Source of the DNA: Streptomyces shenzhenensis
Lineage (GTDB): Bacteria > Actinomycetota > Actinomycetes > Streptomycetales > Streptomycetaceae
Direction of reading: 5' to 3'
DNA: 64,000 nt
NCBI RefSeq assembly: GCF_021462265.1
Contig: NZ_JAJONF010000003.1
Location: forward strand, 248,001-312,000
Part shown: positions 53,022-63,800 of the stretch, in pieces
How the letters are laid out: every line of letters begins with the position of its first letter
Numbering within the stretch: position 1 is the first letter of the stretch
Made by a program: the position numbers and the translations under genes
The notes under the pieces: model-generated
Seen by the model: only the letters and a program-made list of their open reading frames with translations
What the model was told of the DNA's origin: nothing
Databases searched by the model: none

Positions 53022-55597
53022 CCGTCCTGAAGACCTCGATGCGCAACTTCTTCGCGCACAAGGGGCGCATGGCCCTGTCGGCGGTCGCCGTGCTGCTGTC
53101 GGTGGCGTTCGTGTGCGGCACGCTGGTGTTCACCGACACCATGAACACGACGTTCGACAAGCTGTTCGCGGCGACCTCGTCCGACGTCACGGTCAGTGCC
53201 AAGGGCGCCTCGGACACCGGGGAGACGACCTCCGACAACGGCAGGCCGCCGGTCATGCCGGCCTCGGTGGTCACCGAGGTCCGTGCGGCGGACGGCGTCA
53301 AGGCGGCCGAGGGGACGGTCTTCTCGACGTCCGTGACCGTGGTGAACGCCAGGAAGGACAGCATGTCGCCGTCGAGCGGCGCGCCGACCATCGTCGGCAG
53401 CTGGAACTCCAACGACGCCCGCACCATGAAGATCACCTCCGGAGCGGCGCCGAAGAACTCCGGCCAGGTCATGGTGGACGCCGACACCGCCGACAAGCAC
53501 CACCTGAAGCTCGGCGACGAACTCGCCGTCATCAGCGCGGTCGGCACGCACACCGCGAGGATCTCCGGCATCGCCGACTTCACCGTCACCAACCCCGGTG
53601 CCGCGATCTTCTACCTGGACACGCGGACCGCCCAGCAGACGCTCGTCGGGCGGACCGGCGTCTTCACGAACATCAACGTGACGGCAGCGCCGGGTGTCAC
53701 GGACGCGCGGCTGAAGAAGAACGTCGCCGGTGAACTCGGCGGTGCCTACAAGGTGCAGACCGCCAAGGAGACCGCCGACGCCAACCAGAAGGACGTCGAG
53801 GGCTTCCTGGACGTCATGAAGTACGCGATGCTCGGCTTCGCCGGGATCGCCTTCCTGGTCGGCATCTTCCTGATCATCAACACCTTCTCCATGCTGGTCG
53901 CCCAGCGCACCCGCGAGATCGGCCTGATGCGGGCCATCGGCGCCGGCCGCCGCCAGGTCAACCGGTCCGTGCTCGTCGAGGCCCTGCTGCTCGGCGTGGT
54001 CGGCTCGGTCCTGGGCGTCGGCGCGGGTGTCGGCATCGCGGTCGGCCTGATGAAGCTCATGGGCTCCATGGGCATGCACCTGTCGACCAGCGATCTGACG
54101 GTCGCCTGGACGACCCCGGTGCTCGGTCTCGTCCTCGGCGTCGTCGTCACCGTCCTCGCCGCCTACCTGCCCGCGCGCCGCGCCGGCAAGGTCTCCCCGA
54201 TGGCCGCGCTGCGCGACGCGGGCGCCCCCGCCGACGCCCGGGCGGGCCGCATCCGCGCCCTGGTCGGCCTCGTGCTGACCGGCGCGGGCGGCTACGGCCT
54301 CTACCTGGCCTCGGCCACGGACCAGGCCAAGCAGGGCTCGGCCTGGCTCGGCCTCGGCATCGTCCTCTCCCTCATCGGGTTCGTCGTCATCGGCCCGCTG
54401 CTCGCGGGCGGTGTCGTACGGGTCCTGGGCGCCGTCCTGCTGCGGATGTTCGGCCCGGTCGGGCGCATGGCCGAACGCAACGCGCTGCGCAATCCGCGCC
54501 GCACCGGCGCCACCGGCGCCGCCCTGATGATCGGGCTCGCGCTGGTCGCCTGCCTCTCCGTGGTCGGCTCCTCCATGGTCGCCTCCGCCTCCGACCAGCT
54601 CGACAAAACCGTCGGCACGGACTTCATCATCCAGTCCGACAGCGGCCAGCGGATCACCCCGCAGGCGGTCAGGGCCGTCAAGGACGTGCCCGGGCTCGCC
54701 CGCGTCACCGAGTACCGCACCACCACCGCCGACTACACCACGCCCGACGGAAAGACGCTCAAGGACACCGACATCACGGCGGCCGACCCGACGTACGCGA
54801 CCGACCTGCGCACCAAGACCGTCGCCGGCGACCTCAAGGACGCCTACCTGCCCGACTCGATGTCCGTGCACGACAAGTTCGCCAAGGCGCACGGCATCCA
54901 CCTCGGCTCGAAGATCGCCGTCAGGTTCAAGGACGGCCGCACGGCCCACCTGACCGTCCGGGCGATCACCAGCAGCGACGGCCTCATCGACGCCGGCGCC
55001 AAGTACACGTCCATCGCCACGCTCGCCAAGTACGTGCCGGCCGCCAGGATGCCGCTCGACGAGCTGGTCTTCGCCACCGCCAAGGACGGGCGGCAGGACA
55101 GCGCGTACAAGGCGCTCAAGAGCGCGCTGCACGACTACCCGCAGTACACGGTGCGCGACCAGACCGACTACAAGAAGGCGCTCAAGGACCAGATCGGCCA
55201 GCTGCTGAACCTGATCTACGGCCTGCTCGCGCTGGCGATCATCGTCGCCGTCCTCGGCGTCGTGAACACCCTCGCCCTCTCGGTGGTCGAGCGGACCCGC
55301 GAGATCGGCCTCATGCGGGCCATCGGCCTCTCCCGCCGCCAGCTGCGCCGCATGATCCGCATGGAGTCCGTGGTGATCGCCCTCTTCGGCGCCCTGCTCG
55401 GACTCGGCCTGGGCATGAGCTGGGGCGCCACGGCCCAGAAACTGCTCGCCCTGCAGGGCCTGAAGGTCCTGGAGATCCCCTGGCCGACCATCATCGGGGT
55501 CTTCGTCGGCTCGGCCTTCGTGGGCCTGTTCGCCGCCCTGATCCCGGCGTTCCGCGCGGGCCGCATGAACGTCCTGAACGCGATCGCGACCGACTGA
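53018..55597 (+). CDS. FtsX-like ABC transporter permease
   Basis: This is an 859-residue permease of the large type with two FtsX domains. The first helix is at about residues 15-37 (MALSAVAVLLSVAFVCGTLVF), followed by an extracytoplasmic MacB-like domain (about 45-260) and three helices around 265-385. Then come a middle cluster of four helices (about 410-530), a second external domain (530-720), and a final FtsX unit (VVNTLALSVVERTREIGLMR). The paired motif AQRTREIGLMRAIGAGRRQV appears in both halves. Such Streptomyces systems are linked to envelope stress or peptide resistance; the substrate is not evident. It is coupled to the ATPase gene. Confidence 0.92.
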   Translation: MTVLKTSMRNFFAHKGRMALSAVAVLLSVAFVCGTLVFTDTMNTTFDKLFAATSSDVTVSAKGASDTGETTSDNGRPPVMPASVVTEVRAADGVKAAEGTVFSTSVTVVNARKDSMSPSSGAPTIVGSWNSNDARTMKITSGAAPKNSGQVMVDADTADKHHLKLGDELAVISAVGTHTARISGIADFTVTNPGAAIFYLDTRTAQQTLVGRTGVFTNINVTAAPGVTDARLKKNVAGELGGAYKVQTAKETADANQKDVEGFLDVMKYAMLGFAGIAFLVGIFLIINTFSMLVAQRTREIGLMRAIGAGRRQVNRSVLVEALLLGVVGSVLGVGAGVGIAVGLMKLMGSMGMHLSTSDLTVAWTTPVLGLVLGVVVTVLAAYLPARRAGKVSPMAALRDAGAPADARAGRIRALVGLVLTGAGGYGLYLASATDQAKQGSAWLGLGIVLSLIGFVVIGPLLAGGVVRVLGAVLLRMFGPVGRMAERNALRNPRRTGATGAALMIGLALVACLSVVGSSMVASASDQLDKTVGTDFIIQSDSGQRITPQAVRAVKDVPGLARVTEYRTTTADYTTPDGKTLKDTDITAADPTYATDLRTKTVAGDLKDAYLPDSMSVHDKFAKAHGIHLGSKIAVRFKDGRTAHLTVRAITSSDGLIDAGAKYTSIATLAKYVPAARMPLDELVFATAKDGRQDSAYKALKSALHDYPQYTVRDQTDYKKALKDQIGQLLNLIYGLLALAIIVAVLGVVNTLALSVVERTREIGLMRAIGLSRRQLRRMIRMESVVIALFGALLGLGLGMSWGATAQKLLALQGLKVLEIPWPTIIGVFVGSAFVGLFAALIPAFRAGRMNVLNAIATD

Positions 55598-55645
55598 GCC
55601 GAGAGCCGGCCGAGAAGACCACCGCACACGGGGGTTGCGGGGGAA

Positions 55646-55687
55646 CGCCCGGCGCCGGGAGTCCTGGGGACTCTCCGGCGCCGGGCG
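55646..55687 (+). terminator. Terminator of the ABC operon
   Basis: CGCCCGGCGCCGG and CCGGCGCCGGGCG form a 13-bp stem, extended by GAGTC/GACTC pairing near the loop. It lies 48 bases after the permease stop. Confidence 0.75.
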
Positions 55688-55786
55688 CGTCTTGGGTGCG
55701 GCTTCTCCTGTTCTTCGAGCCCGGCCTCTCGGACGACCGAGTCGGGCGGCCGAGCCGGGCTGCCCATGGGCATAGGCTTCGGGGGT

Positions 55787-55807
55787 CCAGGGGGCGGAGC
55801 CCCCTGG
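55787..55807. repeat. CCAGGGGG/CCCCCTGG hairpin
   Basis: CCAGGGGGC-GGA-GCCCCCTGG is a perfect stem with a three-base loop. Similar words, from memory, are scattered in Streptomyces intergenic regions. Confidence 0.6.
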
Positions 55808-55960
55808 TACGGCCACCGCGACGCACGGCGCCGCACAGGGCGACGGAGGTCATCCACAGCCCCGGCACCCGCGCCCGCGTAGTCGTACGCTGGAGACCCC
55901 CCGGTCGCAGCCCGCGCCGGGCACTTCGCGTTGCCCACCCCCGGACGAAAGCCGCCCTGA

Positions 55961-58900
55961 ATGAGCCTGCACGGTCTGCTAGACGCCGTCGTCAAGGACC
56001 CCGCCCTCGCGGAAGCGATCAAGGCGGCCGCGGACGGCAACCGCATGCACGTCGACCTGGTCGGCCCCCCGGCGGCCCGCCCCTTCGCGGTCGCCGCCCT
56101 GGCCCGCGAGACCGGCCGCCCCGTCCTCGCCGTCACCGCGACCGGCCGCGAGGCCGAGGACCTCGCGTCCGCCCTGCGCACCCTGCTGCCCTCCGAGGGC
56201 GTCGCCGAGTACCCCTCCTGGGAGACGCTCCCGCACGAGCGCCTCAGCCCCCGCAGCGACACCGTCGGCCGCCGCCTCGCGGTCCTGCGCCGCCTCGCCC
56301 ACCCCAGCGCCGACGACCCCGAGACCGGCCCGGTCTCCGTCGTCGTCGCACCCGTGCGCTCCGTACTCCAGCCGCAGGTCAAGGGCCTCGGCGACCTGGA
56401 GCCGGTGGCGCTGCGCACCGGGCGGAGCGCCGACCTGAACGAGGTCGTGGAGGCCCTCGCCGCGGCCGCCTACGCGCGCGTGGAGCTCGTCGAGAAACGC
56501 GGCGAGTTCGCCGTACGCGGCGGCATCCTGGACGTCTTCCCGCCCACCGAGGAACACCCGCTGCGCGTCGAGTTCTGGGGCGACGACGTCGAGGAGATCC
56601 GCTACTTCAAGGTCGCAGACCAGCGCTCCCTGGAGGTCGCCGAGCACGGCCTGTGGGCACCGCCCTGCCGCGAGCTGCTGCTGACCGACGACGTCCGCGC
56701 ACGCGCGCGTGCCCTCGCCGAGGAGCACCCGGAGCTCGGCGAGCTGCTGAACAAGATCGCCGAGGGCATCGCGGTCGAGGGCATGGAGTCCCTCGCCCCG
56801 GTCCTGGTCGACGACATGGAGCTGCTGCTCGACGTGCTGCCCAAGGGCGCCATGGCCGTCGTGTGCGACCCGGAGCGGGTGCGCACGCGTGCCGCCGACC
56901 TCGTGGCCACGTCGCAGGAGTTCCTGCAGGCGTCCTGGGCGGCCACCGCGGGCGGCGGCGAGGCACCCATCGACGTCGGCGCGGCCTCCCTGTGGTCGAT
57001 CGCGGACGTCCGCGACCGCGCGCGCGAGCTGGACATGATGTGGTGGTCGGTGTCGCCGTTCGCCGCCGACGAGGAGCTCGCGGCCGACACCCTCAAGCTG
57101 GGCATGCACGCCACGGAGACCTACCGCGGCGACACCGCGAAGGCGCTCGCCGACACCAAGGGCTGGCTGGCCGAGGGCTGGCGCACGGTGTTCGTCACCG
57201 AGGGCCACGGCACGGCCTCCCGCACGGTCGAGGTGCTCGGCGGCGAGGGCATCGCCGCCCGCCTGGACGTCGACCTGGGCGAGCTGAGCCCCTCGGTCGT
57301 GCACGTGTCGTGCGGCTCGATCGACTACGGCTTCGTCGACGCGGCGCTCAGGATCGCCGTCCTCACCGAGACCGACCTGTCCGGCCAGAAGGCGGCCGGC
57401 AAGGACGGCGCCCGGATGCCGGCCCGCCGCCGCAAGACCATCGACCCGCTCACCCTGGAGCCGGGCGACTACATCGTCCACGAGCAGCACGGCGTCGGCC
57501 GCTACATCGAGATGGTGCAGCGCACCGTCCAGGGCGCCACCCGCGAGTACCTGGTCGTGGAGTACGCCCCCGCCAAACGCGGCCAGCCCGGCGACCGGCT
57601 GTACATCCCGACCGACCAGCTGGAGCAGATCACCAAGTACGTGGGCGGCGAGGCCCCCACCCTGCACCGCCTCGGCGGCGCCGACTGGACGAAGACCAAG
57701 GCACGCGCCAAGAAGGCCGTCAAGGAGATCGCGGCCGACCTGATCAGGCTCTACAGCGCGCGCATGGCCGCCCCCGGGCACGCGTTCGGCACGGACACGC
57801 CCTGGCAGCGTGAGCTGGAGGACGCGTTCCCCTACGCGGAGACCCCCGACCAGCTGACCACGATCGCCGAGGTCAAGGACGACATGGAGAAGTCGGTCCC
57901 CATGGACCGCCTGATCTGCGGCGACGTCGGATACGGCAAGACGGAGATCGCCGTCCGCGCGGCCTTCAAGGCGGTCCAGGACGGCAAGCAGGTGGCCGTC
58001 CTGGTCCCCACCACCCTGCTGGTGCAGCAGCACTTCGGCACGTTCTCCGAGCGGTACTCGCAGTTCCCGGTGAGCGTGAAGGCGCTCTCCCGGTTCCAGA
58101 CCGACACCGAGGCGAAGGCGACCCTGGAGGGCCTCAAGGAGGGCGCGGTCGACGTCGTCATCGGCACCCACCGGCTGTTCGCCTCGGAGACCAGGTTCAA
58201 GGACCTCGGCCTGGTCATCGTCGACGAGGAGCAGCGCTTCGGCGTCGAGCACAAGGAGCAGCTGAAGAAGCTGCGCGCCAACGTCGACGTGCTGACCATG
58301 TCCGCCACCCCGATCCCGCGCACCCTGGAGATGGCGGTCACCGGCATCCGCGAGATGTCCACGATCACCACACCGCCGGAGGAGCGGCACCCGGTGCTCA
58401 CCTTCGTCGGGCCGTACGAGGAGAAGCAGATCGGCGCCGCCATCCGCCGCGAACTGCTGCGCGAGGGCCAGGTCTTCTACATCCACAACCGGGTGGAGTC
58501 CATCGACCGCGCGGCGGCCAGACTCCGTGAGATCGTCCCCGAGGCACGCATCGCGACGGCCCACGGCCAGATGTCGGAGTCGGCCCTCGAACAGGTCGTC
58601 GTCGACTTCTGGGAGAAGAAGTTCGACGTCCTCGTCTCCACCACGATCGTCGAGTCCGGCATCGACATCTCCAACGCCAACACGCTGATCGTGGAACGCG
58701 GCGACACCTTCGGCCTGTCCCAGCTGCACCAGCTGCGCGGCCGGGTCGGCCGCGGCCGCGAGCGGGGCTACGCCTACTTCCTCTACCCGCCCGAGAAGCC
58801 GCTCACCGAGACCGCGCACGAGCGCCTGGCGACCATCGCCCAGCACACCGAGATGGGCGCCGGCATGTACGTGGCGATGAAGGACCTGGAGATCCGCGGC

Positions 58901-59494
58901 GCCGGCAACCTGCTCGGCGGCGAGCAGTCCGGGCACATCGCGGGCGTCGGCTTCGACCTGTACGTCCGCATGGTCGGCGAGGCTGTGGCGGATTACCGGC
59001 GGCAGCTGGAAACCGGTGAGATCGAGGAGGAGCCGCCGCTCGAAGTCAAGATCGAACTGCCCGTCGACGCGCACGTCCCGCACGACTACGCGCCCGGCGA
59101 GCGGCTGCGCCTGCAGGCGTACCGTTCGATCGCCTCCGCCAACTCGGAGGACGACGTCAGGGCGGTCCGTGAGGAACTCACCGACCGCTACGGCAAGTTG
59201 CCTGAGCCGGTGGAGAACCTGCTGCTGGTCGCCGGGCTGCGGATGCTCGCCCGCGCGTGCGGAGTCGGCGAGATCGTCCTCCAGGGCGCCAACATCCGCT
59301 TCGCGCCGGTGGAGTTGCGCGAGTCGCAGGAGCTGCGGGTCAAGCGCCTCTACCCCGGAACCGTCATCAAGCCGGCCGTCCACCAGCTTCTGGTACCCCG
59401 CCCGAAAACCGCCAAGGTGGGCGGCAAGCCGCTGGTCGGCCGGGAACTGCTGGGCTGGGTCGGGGAGTTCCTCGCCTCGATCCTGGGGTCGTGA
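55961..59494 (+). CDS. mfd: Transcription-repair coupling factor
   Basis: Mfd is a DNA translocase that removes RNA polymerase stalled at lesions and recruits UvrA. The 1,177-residue protein has a UvrB-homology N-terminus (FLQASWA region and EYPSWETLPHERLSPRSDTV), an RNA-polymerase-interaction (CarD-like) domain (LEPGDYIVHEQHGVGRYI, near residue 504), and superfamily-2 helicase motifs: ICGDVGYGKTEIA (motif I), IVDEEQRFG (motif II) and TMSATPIPRTLEM (motif III). The helicase domain continues with the QLHQLRGRVGRG segment, and the C-terminus is the TRCF regulatory domain. The ATG at 55961 gives the standard N-terminus (SLHGLLDAVV). It is monocistronic. Confidence 0.95.
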   Translation: MSLHGLLDAVVKDPALAEAIKAAADGNRMHVDLVGPPAARPFAVAALARETGRPVLAVTATGREAEDLASALRTLLPSEGVAEYPSWETLPHERLSPRSDTVGRRLAVLRRLAHPSADDPETGPVSVVVAPVRSVLQPQVKGLGDLEPVALRTGRSADLNEVVEALAAAAYARVELVEKRGEFAVRGGILDVFPPTEEHPLRVEFWGDDVEEIRYFKVADQRSLEVAEHGLWAPPCRELLLTDDVRARARALAEEHPELGELLNKIAEGIAVEGMESLAPVLVDDMELLLDVLPKGAMAVVCDPERVRTRAADLVATSQEFLQASWAATAGGGEAPIDVGAASLWSIADVRDRARELDMMWWSVSPFAADEELAADTLKLGMHATETYRGDTAKALADTKGWLAEGWRTVFVTEGHGTASRTVEVLGGEGIAARLDVDLGELSPSVVHVSCGSIDYGFVDAALRIAVLTETDLSGQKAAGKDGARMPARRRKTIDPLTLEPGDYIVHEQHGVGRYIEMVQRTVQGATREYLVVEYAPAKRGQPGDRLYIPTDQLEQITKYVGGEAPTLHRLGGADWTKTKARAKKAVKEIAADLIRLYSARMAAPGHAFGTDTPWQRELEDAFPYAETPDQLTTIAEVKDDMEKSVPMDRLICGDVGYGKTEIAVRAAFKAVQDGKQVAVLVPTTLLVQQHFGTFSERYSQFPVSVKALSRFQTDTEAKATLEGLKEGAVDVVIGTHRLFASETRFKDLGLVIVDEEQRFGVEHKEQLKKLRANVDVLTMSATPIPRTLEMAVTGIREMSTITTPPEERHPVLTFVGPYEEKQIGAAIRRELLREGQVFYIHNRVESIDRAAARLREIVPEARIATAHGQMSESALEQVVVDFWEKKFDVLVSTTIVESGIDISNANTLIVERGDTFGLSQLHQLRGRVGRGRERGYAYFLYPPEKPLTETAHERLATIAQHTEMGAGMYVAMKDLEIRGAGNLLGGEQSGHIAGVGFDLYVRMVGEAVADYRRQLETGEIEEEPPLEVKIELPVDAHVPHDYAPGERLRLQAYRSIASANSEDDVRAVREELTDRYGKLPEPVENLLLVAGLRMLARACGVGEIVLQGANIRFAPVELRESQELRVKRLYPGTVIKPAVHQLLVPRPKTAKVGGKPLVGRELLGWVGEFLASILGS

Positions 59495-59889
59495 GCGCCT
59501 GCCCCGGCCTCGCGGCCTCGCGGCCTGGCGGAGGACGTGCCCTCTGCTCCTGACGGCCGCTGACGGCTGCTGACCGGCTCCCGGACGGAACAGCAGCCGT
59601 CACCGGCTGCCGGGCTGCCGGGCTGCCGGGCCACGGGGCCGGACCGTGTTCGCCGGCGGGCAGAGCGTGAACCGTGTCGTCCGGGGCATGCGGACTCGGT
59701 GAGACGTGAGCGGGCGCGGCGGCATGCCGATCGGGCTTCAGGCCGGCGTCAACAGGGCGGCAGCAAGGGGGAGTCGCGTTTCTTGCCCCGCTTTGTGTGC
59801 CGTCTGACCCGAACGTCCGGCAGTTACCGTGAGACCAGCGGAGATCCGCCCGTGCGGAGGCGGACCGGGGCAAGGAGGAGGGGGCGTAC
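59495..59889. other. Gap after mfd
   Basis: This 395-base region holds the mfd terminator (59562-59601), three short direct repeats of GGGCTGCC (59610-59635), and the ribosome site AAGGAGG (59873-59879) of the secreted nuclease. No gene is seen. Confidence 0.5.
59562..59601 (+). terminator. Terminator after mfd
   Basis: GACGGCTGCTG (59562-59572) and CAGCAGCCGTC (59591-59601) form a perfect 11-bp stem around an 18-base loop. Confidence 0.7.
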
Positions 59890-60606
59890 GTGGCGCGTCT
59901 GAGGGGCGGGGCGGTCACCGCTGTCGTCGTGATCTTCGCCGTGGCCGGCTGTAAGGACCTTCAGGACAAGGGTGCTTCGGGAGCCCAGGGCACGGGTGGC
60001 GGGGGAGCGGCCCTGACCGCCGCCGACTCGCTCACCGTCAAGGGCCGGGCGCCGAAGACCGGTTACTCCCGGGCCAGGTTCGGCTCCGCGTGGGCGGACA
60101 CCGACTCCAATTCCTGCGATACCCGGGACGACATACTCAAACGCGATCTCAAGGACGTGAAGTACACCGACGATGACTGCAAGGTCTCCTACGGCGTGCT
60201 GGAGCCGGACCCCTACTCCGGCAAGGTGGTCACCTACCGGCGAGGCCGCAGCCTGGTCGACATCGACCACCTCGTGGCCCTCTCGGACGCCTGGCAGAAG
60301 GGCGCCAGGTACTGGGACGCCGGCAAGCGCATAGCCCTGGCCAACGACCCGCTCAACCTCCTCGCCGTCGACGCCGGCGCCAACCGCGGCAAGGGCGATG
60401 GCGACACCGCCACCTGGCTGCCGCCCGACAAGTCCTACCGCTGCACCTACGTCGCCGCGCAGGTCGCCGTGAAGAAGAAGTACGGCCTGTGGGTCACCGC
60501 CGCCGAGAAGGCCGCGATGAAGAAGGTCCTCACCACCTGTCCCGGGCAGAGACTCCCCTCGGGCGGCAACCCGACCAACGCGCCGTCACGCTTCACGGCG
60601 CGCTGA
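59890..60606 (+). CDS. Secreted HNH-family nuclease lipoprotein (GmrSD/DUF1524-like)
   Basis: This is a 238-residue exported protein. The N-terminus is a lipoprotein signal (VTAVVVIFAVAGC) with Cys21 as the lipidation site. After a Gly-rich linker the HNH core reads LVDIDHLVALSDAWQKGA (Asp-x-Asp-His catalytic motif, near residue 123) and LANDPLNLLAVDAGANRGKGDG (Asn motif). The family includes secreted DNases and the GmrSD C-terminal domain. It is probably a surface DNase used for nutrition or competition. The GTG at 59890 follows AAGGAGG. It stands alone, but the next gene downstream encodes a large RHS-like secreted protein. No immunity gene is seen. Confidence 0.85.
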   Translation: MARLRGGAVTAVVVIFAVAGCKDLQDKGASGAQGTGGGGAALTAADSLTVKGRAPKTGYSRARFGSAWADTDSNSCDTRDDILKRDLKDVKYTDDDCKVSYGVLEPDPYSGKVVTYRRGRSLVDIDHLVALSDAWQKGARYWDAGKRIALANDPLNLLAVDAGANRGKGDGDTATWLPPDKSYRCTYVAAQVAVKKKYGLWVTAAEKAAMKKVLTTCPGQRLPSGGNPTNAPSRFTAR

Positions 60607-60867
60607 ACCCGCGTGTCGCCGGCAGCGGGCCGGCCTTGATAAACGTAATGGCGGGCACAGGTGCGTAACGGCTTGGTGTAATGGCCGCGCTGAGATCGTA
60701 AGGAATTAATAAAAGACAAAAGTGGTCAGTCCGACTATGTGGTGCCGGTCCGGTAAGGGCTGGTCAAGATCGATCCAAGTGTCTCCCTCCACTTCTGTTC
60801 ATTGCGTGTACACAACAGGCAAGATCTCTCCGTTTTCCTTACCGCTCCTGCCTGTTGGAGTCATGCC
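60607..60867. other. AT-rich region upstream of the RHS gene
   Basis: This 261-base stretch is among the most AT-rich in the window (GGAATTAATAAAAGAC near 60701). It contains GTAACGG/GTAATGG words and may carry a regulated promoter for the RHS gene. I cannot assign boxes with confidence. Confidence 0.4.
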
Positions 60868-63800
60868 GTGCGCTTCAGGTCACTTCGCCGTGCCCGCTCC
60901 GCCCGCCGCACCGGACGGGTGCGGCGCTGTGCCGCGCTGTTCGCTCTCGTCGGGCTGGCGCTGACGCTGACCACACAGGAGGCGGCGGCGCAGGGCATGG
61001 AGCTGGGGGCCGTCCAACTGCCCAGCCTCAGCATGAAGTCGTTGGCGTCCTGGTTCGAGGACCCGCACTGGGGCAAGCTGCCGCACCAGGAGTCGGGGAC
61101 CGCCGCCGGCCTCAAACACCATGTCTCCGCACAGGCCACCGCCGCCCACCGCGGCGCGGGGCAGAAGCCGGGCAAGGGCCACGGCGAGCTGGCCGCCTAC
61201 CACGCGCACAATGCCAGACCGGCCCGCGGCACCAGCGGCGGTGGCCACTTCGACCCGAAGACCAGCAAGCTCAGCCCCACCAAGTCCTCGCGCACCGAGA
61301 CCGTCTACCACAACGCGGACGGCAGCACGACCCGCGAGATGTACACCAGCCCCGTCAACTACCAGATGGGCAAGGGAAGATGGGCGCCCATCGACGTGGA
61401 TGTCCGGGCCGGACCGGGTGGCCGCTGGTACGAGAAGGCCAACTCCGTCGCCGTCGACTTCGCCGCCAAGGCCACCGACTCCGCCCTCGCCTCCCTGGCC
61501 GACGGCAAGGGCCACCGCATCGCCTACGCCCTCAAGGGCGCCGCCCCCGTAAAGGGCACCGCCGACGGTTCCACCGTCACGTATCACGACGTCCTCGCCG
61601 ACACGGATCTCGCGCTGACCCCGACCGCCACCGGCGTCAAGGAGTCCGTGGTCCTCAGCTCCGCCGACGCCGGCAACACCTGGACCTTCCCGCTCACCCT
61701 CAAGGGCCTCACTCCCGTCCAGCAGAAGAACGGCTGGACCGATCTGCGTGACTCGGCCGGCAGTACCGTCGAGCGCATTCCCCCGGCGTACGCCTTCGAC
61801 TCGAAGGTGAACCCGCGCTCCGGCGACCCGGCCACCACCCACGACGTCACCACCAAGCTCGTCCACACCGACAGCGGCTACGCCCTGAAGATCACCCTGG
61901 ACGCCGACTGGCTGCTCAGCACCAAGCGGGTCTTCCCCGTCACCGTCGACCCGACCGTCGACGACGGCTGGACCACCACCTACGTCGAGTCCGGCTACGC
62001 CGCCCAGGACCGTTCCTACGAGCAGACCATCAAGGTCGGCTCCTACGACTCCGGCACCCACAGCGCGATCAGCTTCGTCAACCACTGGGACACCGCCTGG
62101 GACGCCAGCGGCGCCACCGTCACCGAGTCCCACCTGGACATTTTCGACACCTGGGCCGCCACCTGCACCGCCGAGCGTTTCGACGTCGCCCTGGTCACTG
62201 CGGCGTGGAGTCCGGAGAGCGCCACCAGCTACCCGGGCCCCGCAAAGGGCTCCTCCATCGGCAACGTCACCCCGAGCGTGCCCAACGCCTGCGCCAACAC
62301 CGCCGCCGACCGCACCGTCGGCGACTGGGTCCAGGTACCGCTGTCCACGTCCGCCGTCCAGGGCTGGTTCAGCGGCACCGCCGCCGACTACGGCCTCGCG
62401 GTGTACGCCTCCACGAGCGACACCCTGCACTGGAAGCAGTTCGGCTCCTTCAACGACCCCGCGCTCGGCCCGCACATCCTGGTCACCTACACCGGCAACA
62501 CCGCGCCGCAACTGTACGAGCAGTTCCCGGCCGACAACGCCGTCGAGTACACCACCACACCCGAGCTGACCGCCTGGGCCGGCGGCGCCAACTCCACCAG
62601 CGGCTCCAGCAACCAGTACCTCTTCCGCGTCTACGACTCCAGCGGCACCAAGGTCGCCGACTCGGGTCTGGTCTCCACCGGTGACTGGACCGTGCCCGCG
62701 GGCCAGCTGGCCTGGAACAAGAGCTACACGTGGACCGCGCAGGCGTACGACTCCTCGACCGGCCTGTACTCCACGGCGACGTCGTACGCGCTGTCCGTGG
62801 AGGTCCCGCAGACCGTCATCACCTCCGGGCTGTCGCAGAACAGCAGCGACCACGGGTTCGACGCGACCAGCCGCAACTACACGACGAACGACACCGACGC
62901 GTCGATCTCCACCGTCGGCCCCTCCCTGGACGTCGAGCGCGACTACAACTCCCGCGACCCGCGTTCGACGGGCGCGTTCGGTGCCGGTTGGTCGAGCATC
63001 TTCGACGCGAGGGCCGCCGAGCACTACACCGCCTCCGGCGCGGTCTCCAGCGTCCTGGTCACCTACCCCGACGGCTCCGAGGTCGGCTACGGCAAGAACA
63101 GCGACGGCACCTTCACGCCCGGCAACGGACGCTTCGCCACCTTCAAGTCGGTCACCGGCGGTTACACGCTGACCGACAAGGACGACACCGTCTACACCTT
63201 CACCCAGTCCCTCGGCTCCGGCGCCTACGGCCTGACTTCGGTCACCGACGCCAACGGCCGGTCCATGAACCTCACCTGGACCAGCGGCCACATCACCAAG
63301 ATGACGTCCGCCGTCTCCAACCGCTCCCTCAGCCTGACCTGGTCCACGCCCAGCGGCGCCTCGGCCGCGCACGTCGCCACCGTCACCACCGACCCCGTCA
63401 CCCCGGGCAACTCGTCCACCACCGAGACGTGGAACTACGGCTACACCGGTGACCAGCTCACCACCGTGTGCTCGCCGGTGTCGACCACCAAGTGCACCAC
63501 CTACGGCTACACCAGCGGCTCGCCGTACCAGACCGCCTCCCTCGACCTCGACCCGCACGCCTACTGGCCGCTGTCGGAATCCTCCGGCGCCACCACCGCC
63601 AAGGACGCCGTCGTCGCCAACGAGGGCACCACCGACGCCACCTACGAGAACGTCACCCCCGGCGGCACCGGCCCGCTGACCGGCTCCTCGGCCCCGGCCG
63701 CCACCTTCAACGGCACCACCTCCGACATCTCGCTGCCCAAGAACCTCGGCAACGACACCGACTCCGGCGCGATCTCGCTGTGGTTCAAGACGTCGGCGGG

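Larger units (their letters stand above)
55598..55960. other. Gap between the ABC permease and mfd
   Basis: This 363-base region carries a strong terminator (55646-55687), a GGGGG/CCCCC hairpin repeat (55787-55807), and a candidate mfd promoter near 55860-55895 (a TACGCT -10-like box). No gene is visible. Confidence 0.55.

Noticed and set aside
55979..59383. 1,134-codon minus-strand open frame opposite mfd
   Set aside because: Exact shadow of mfd; no recognisable motif.
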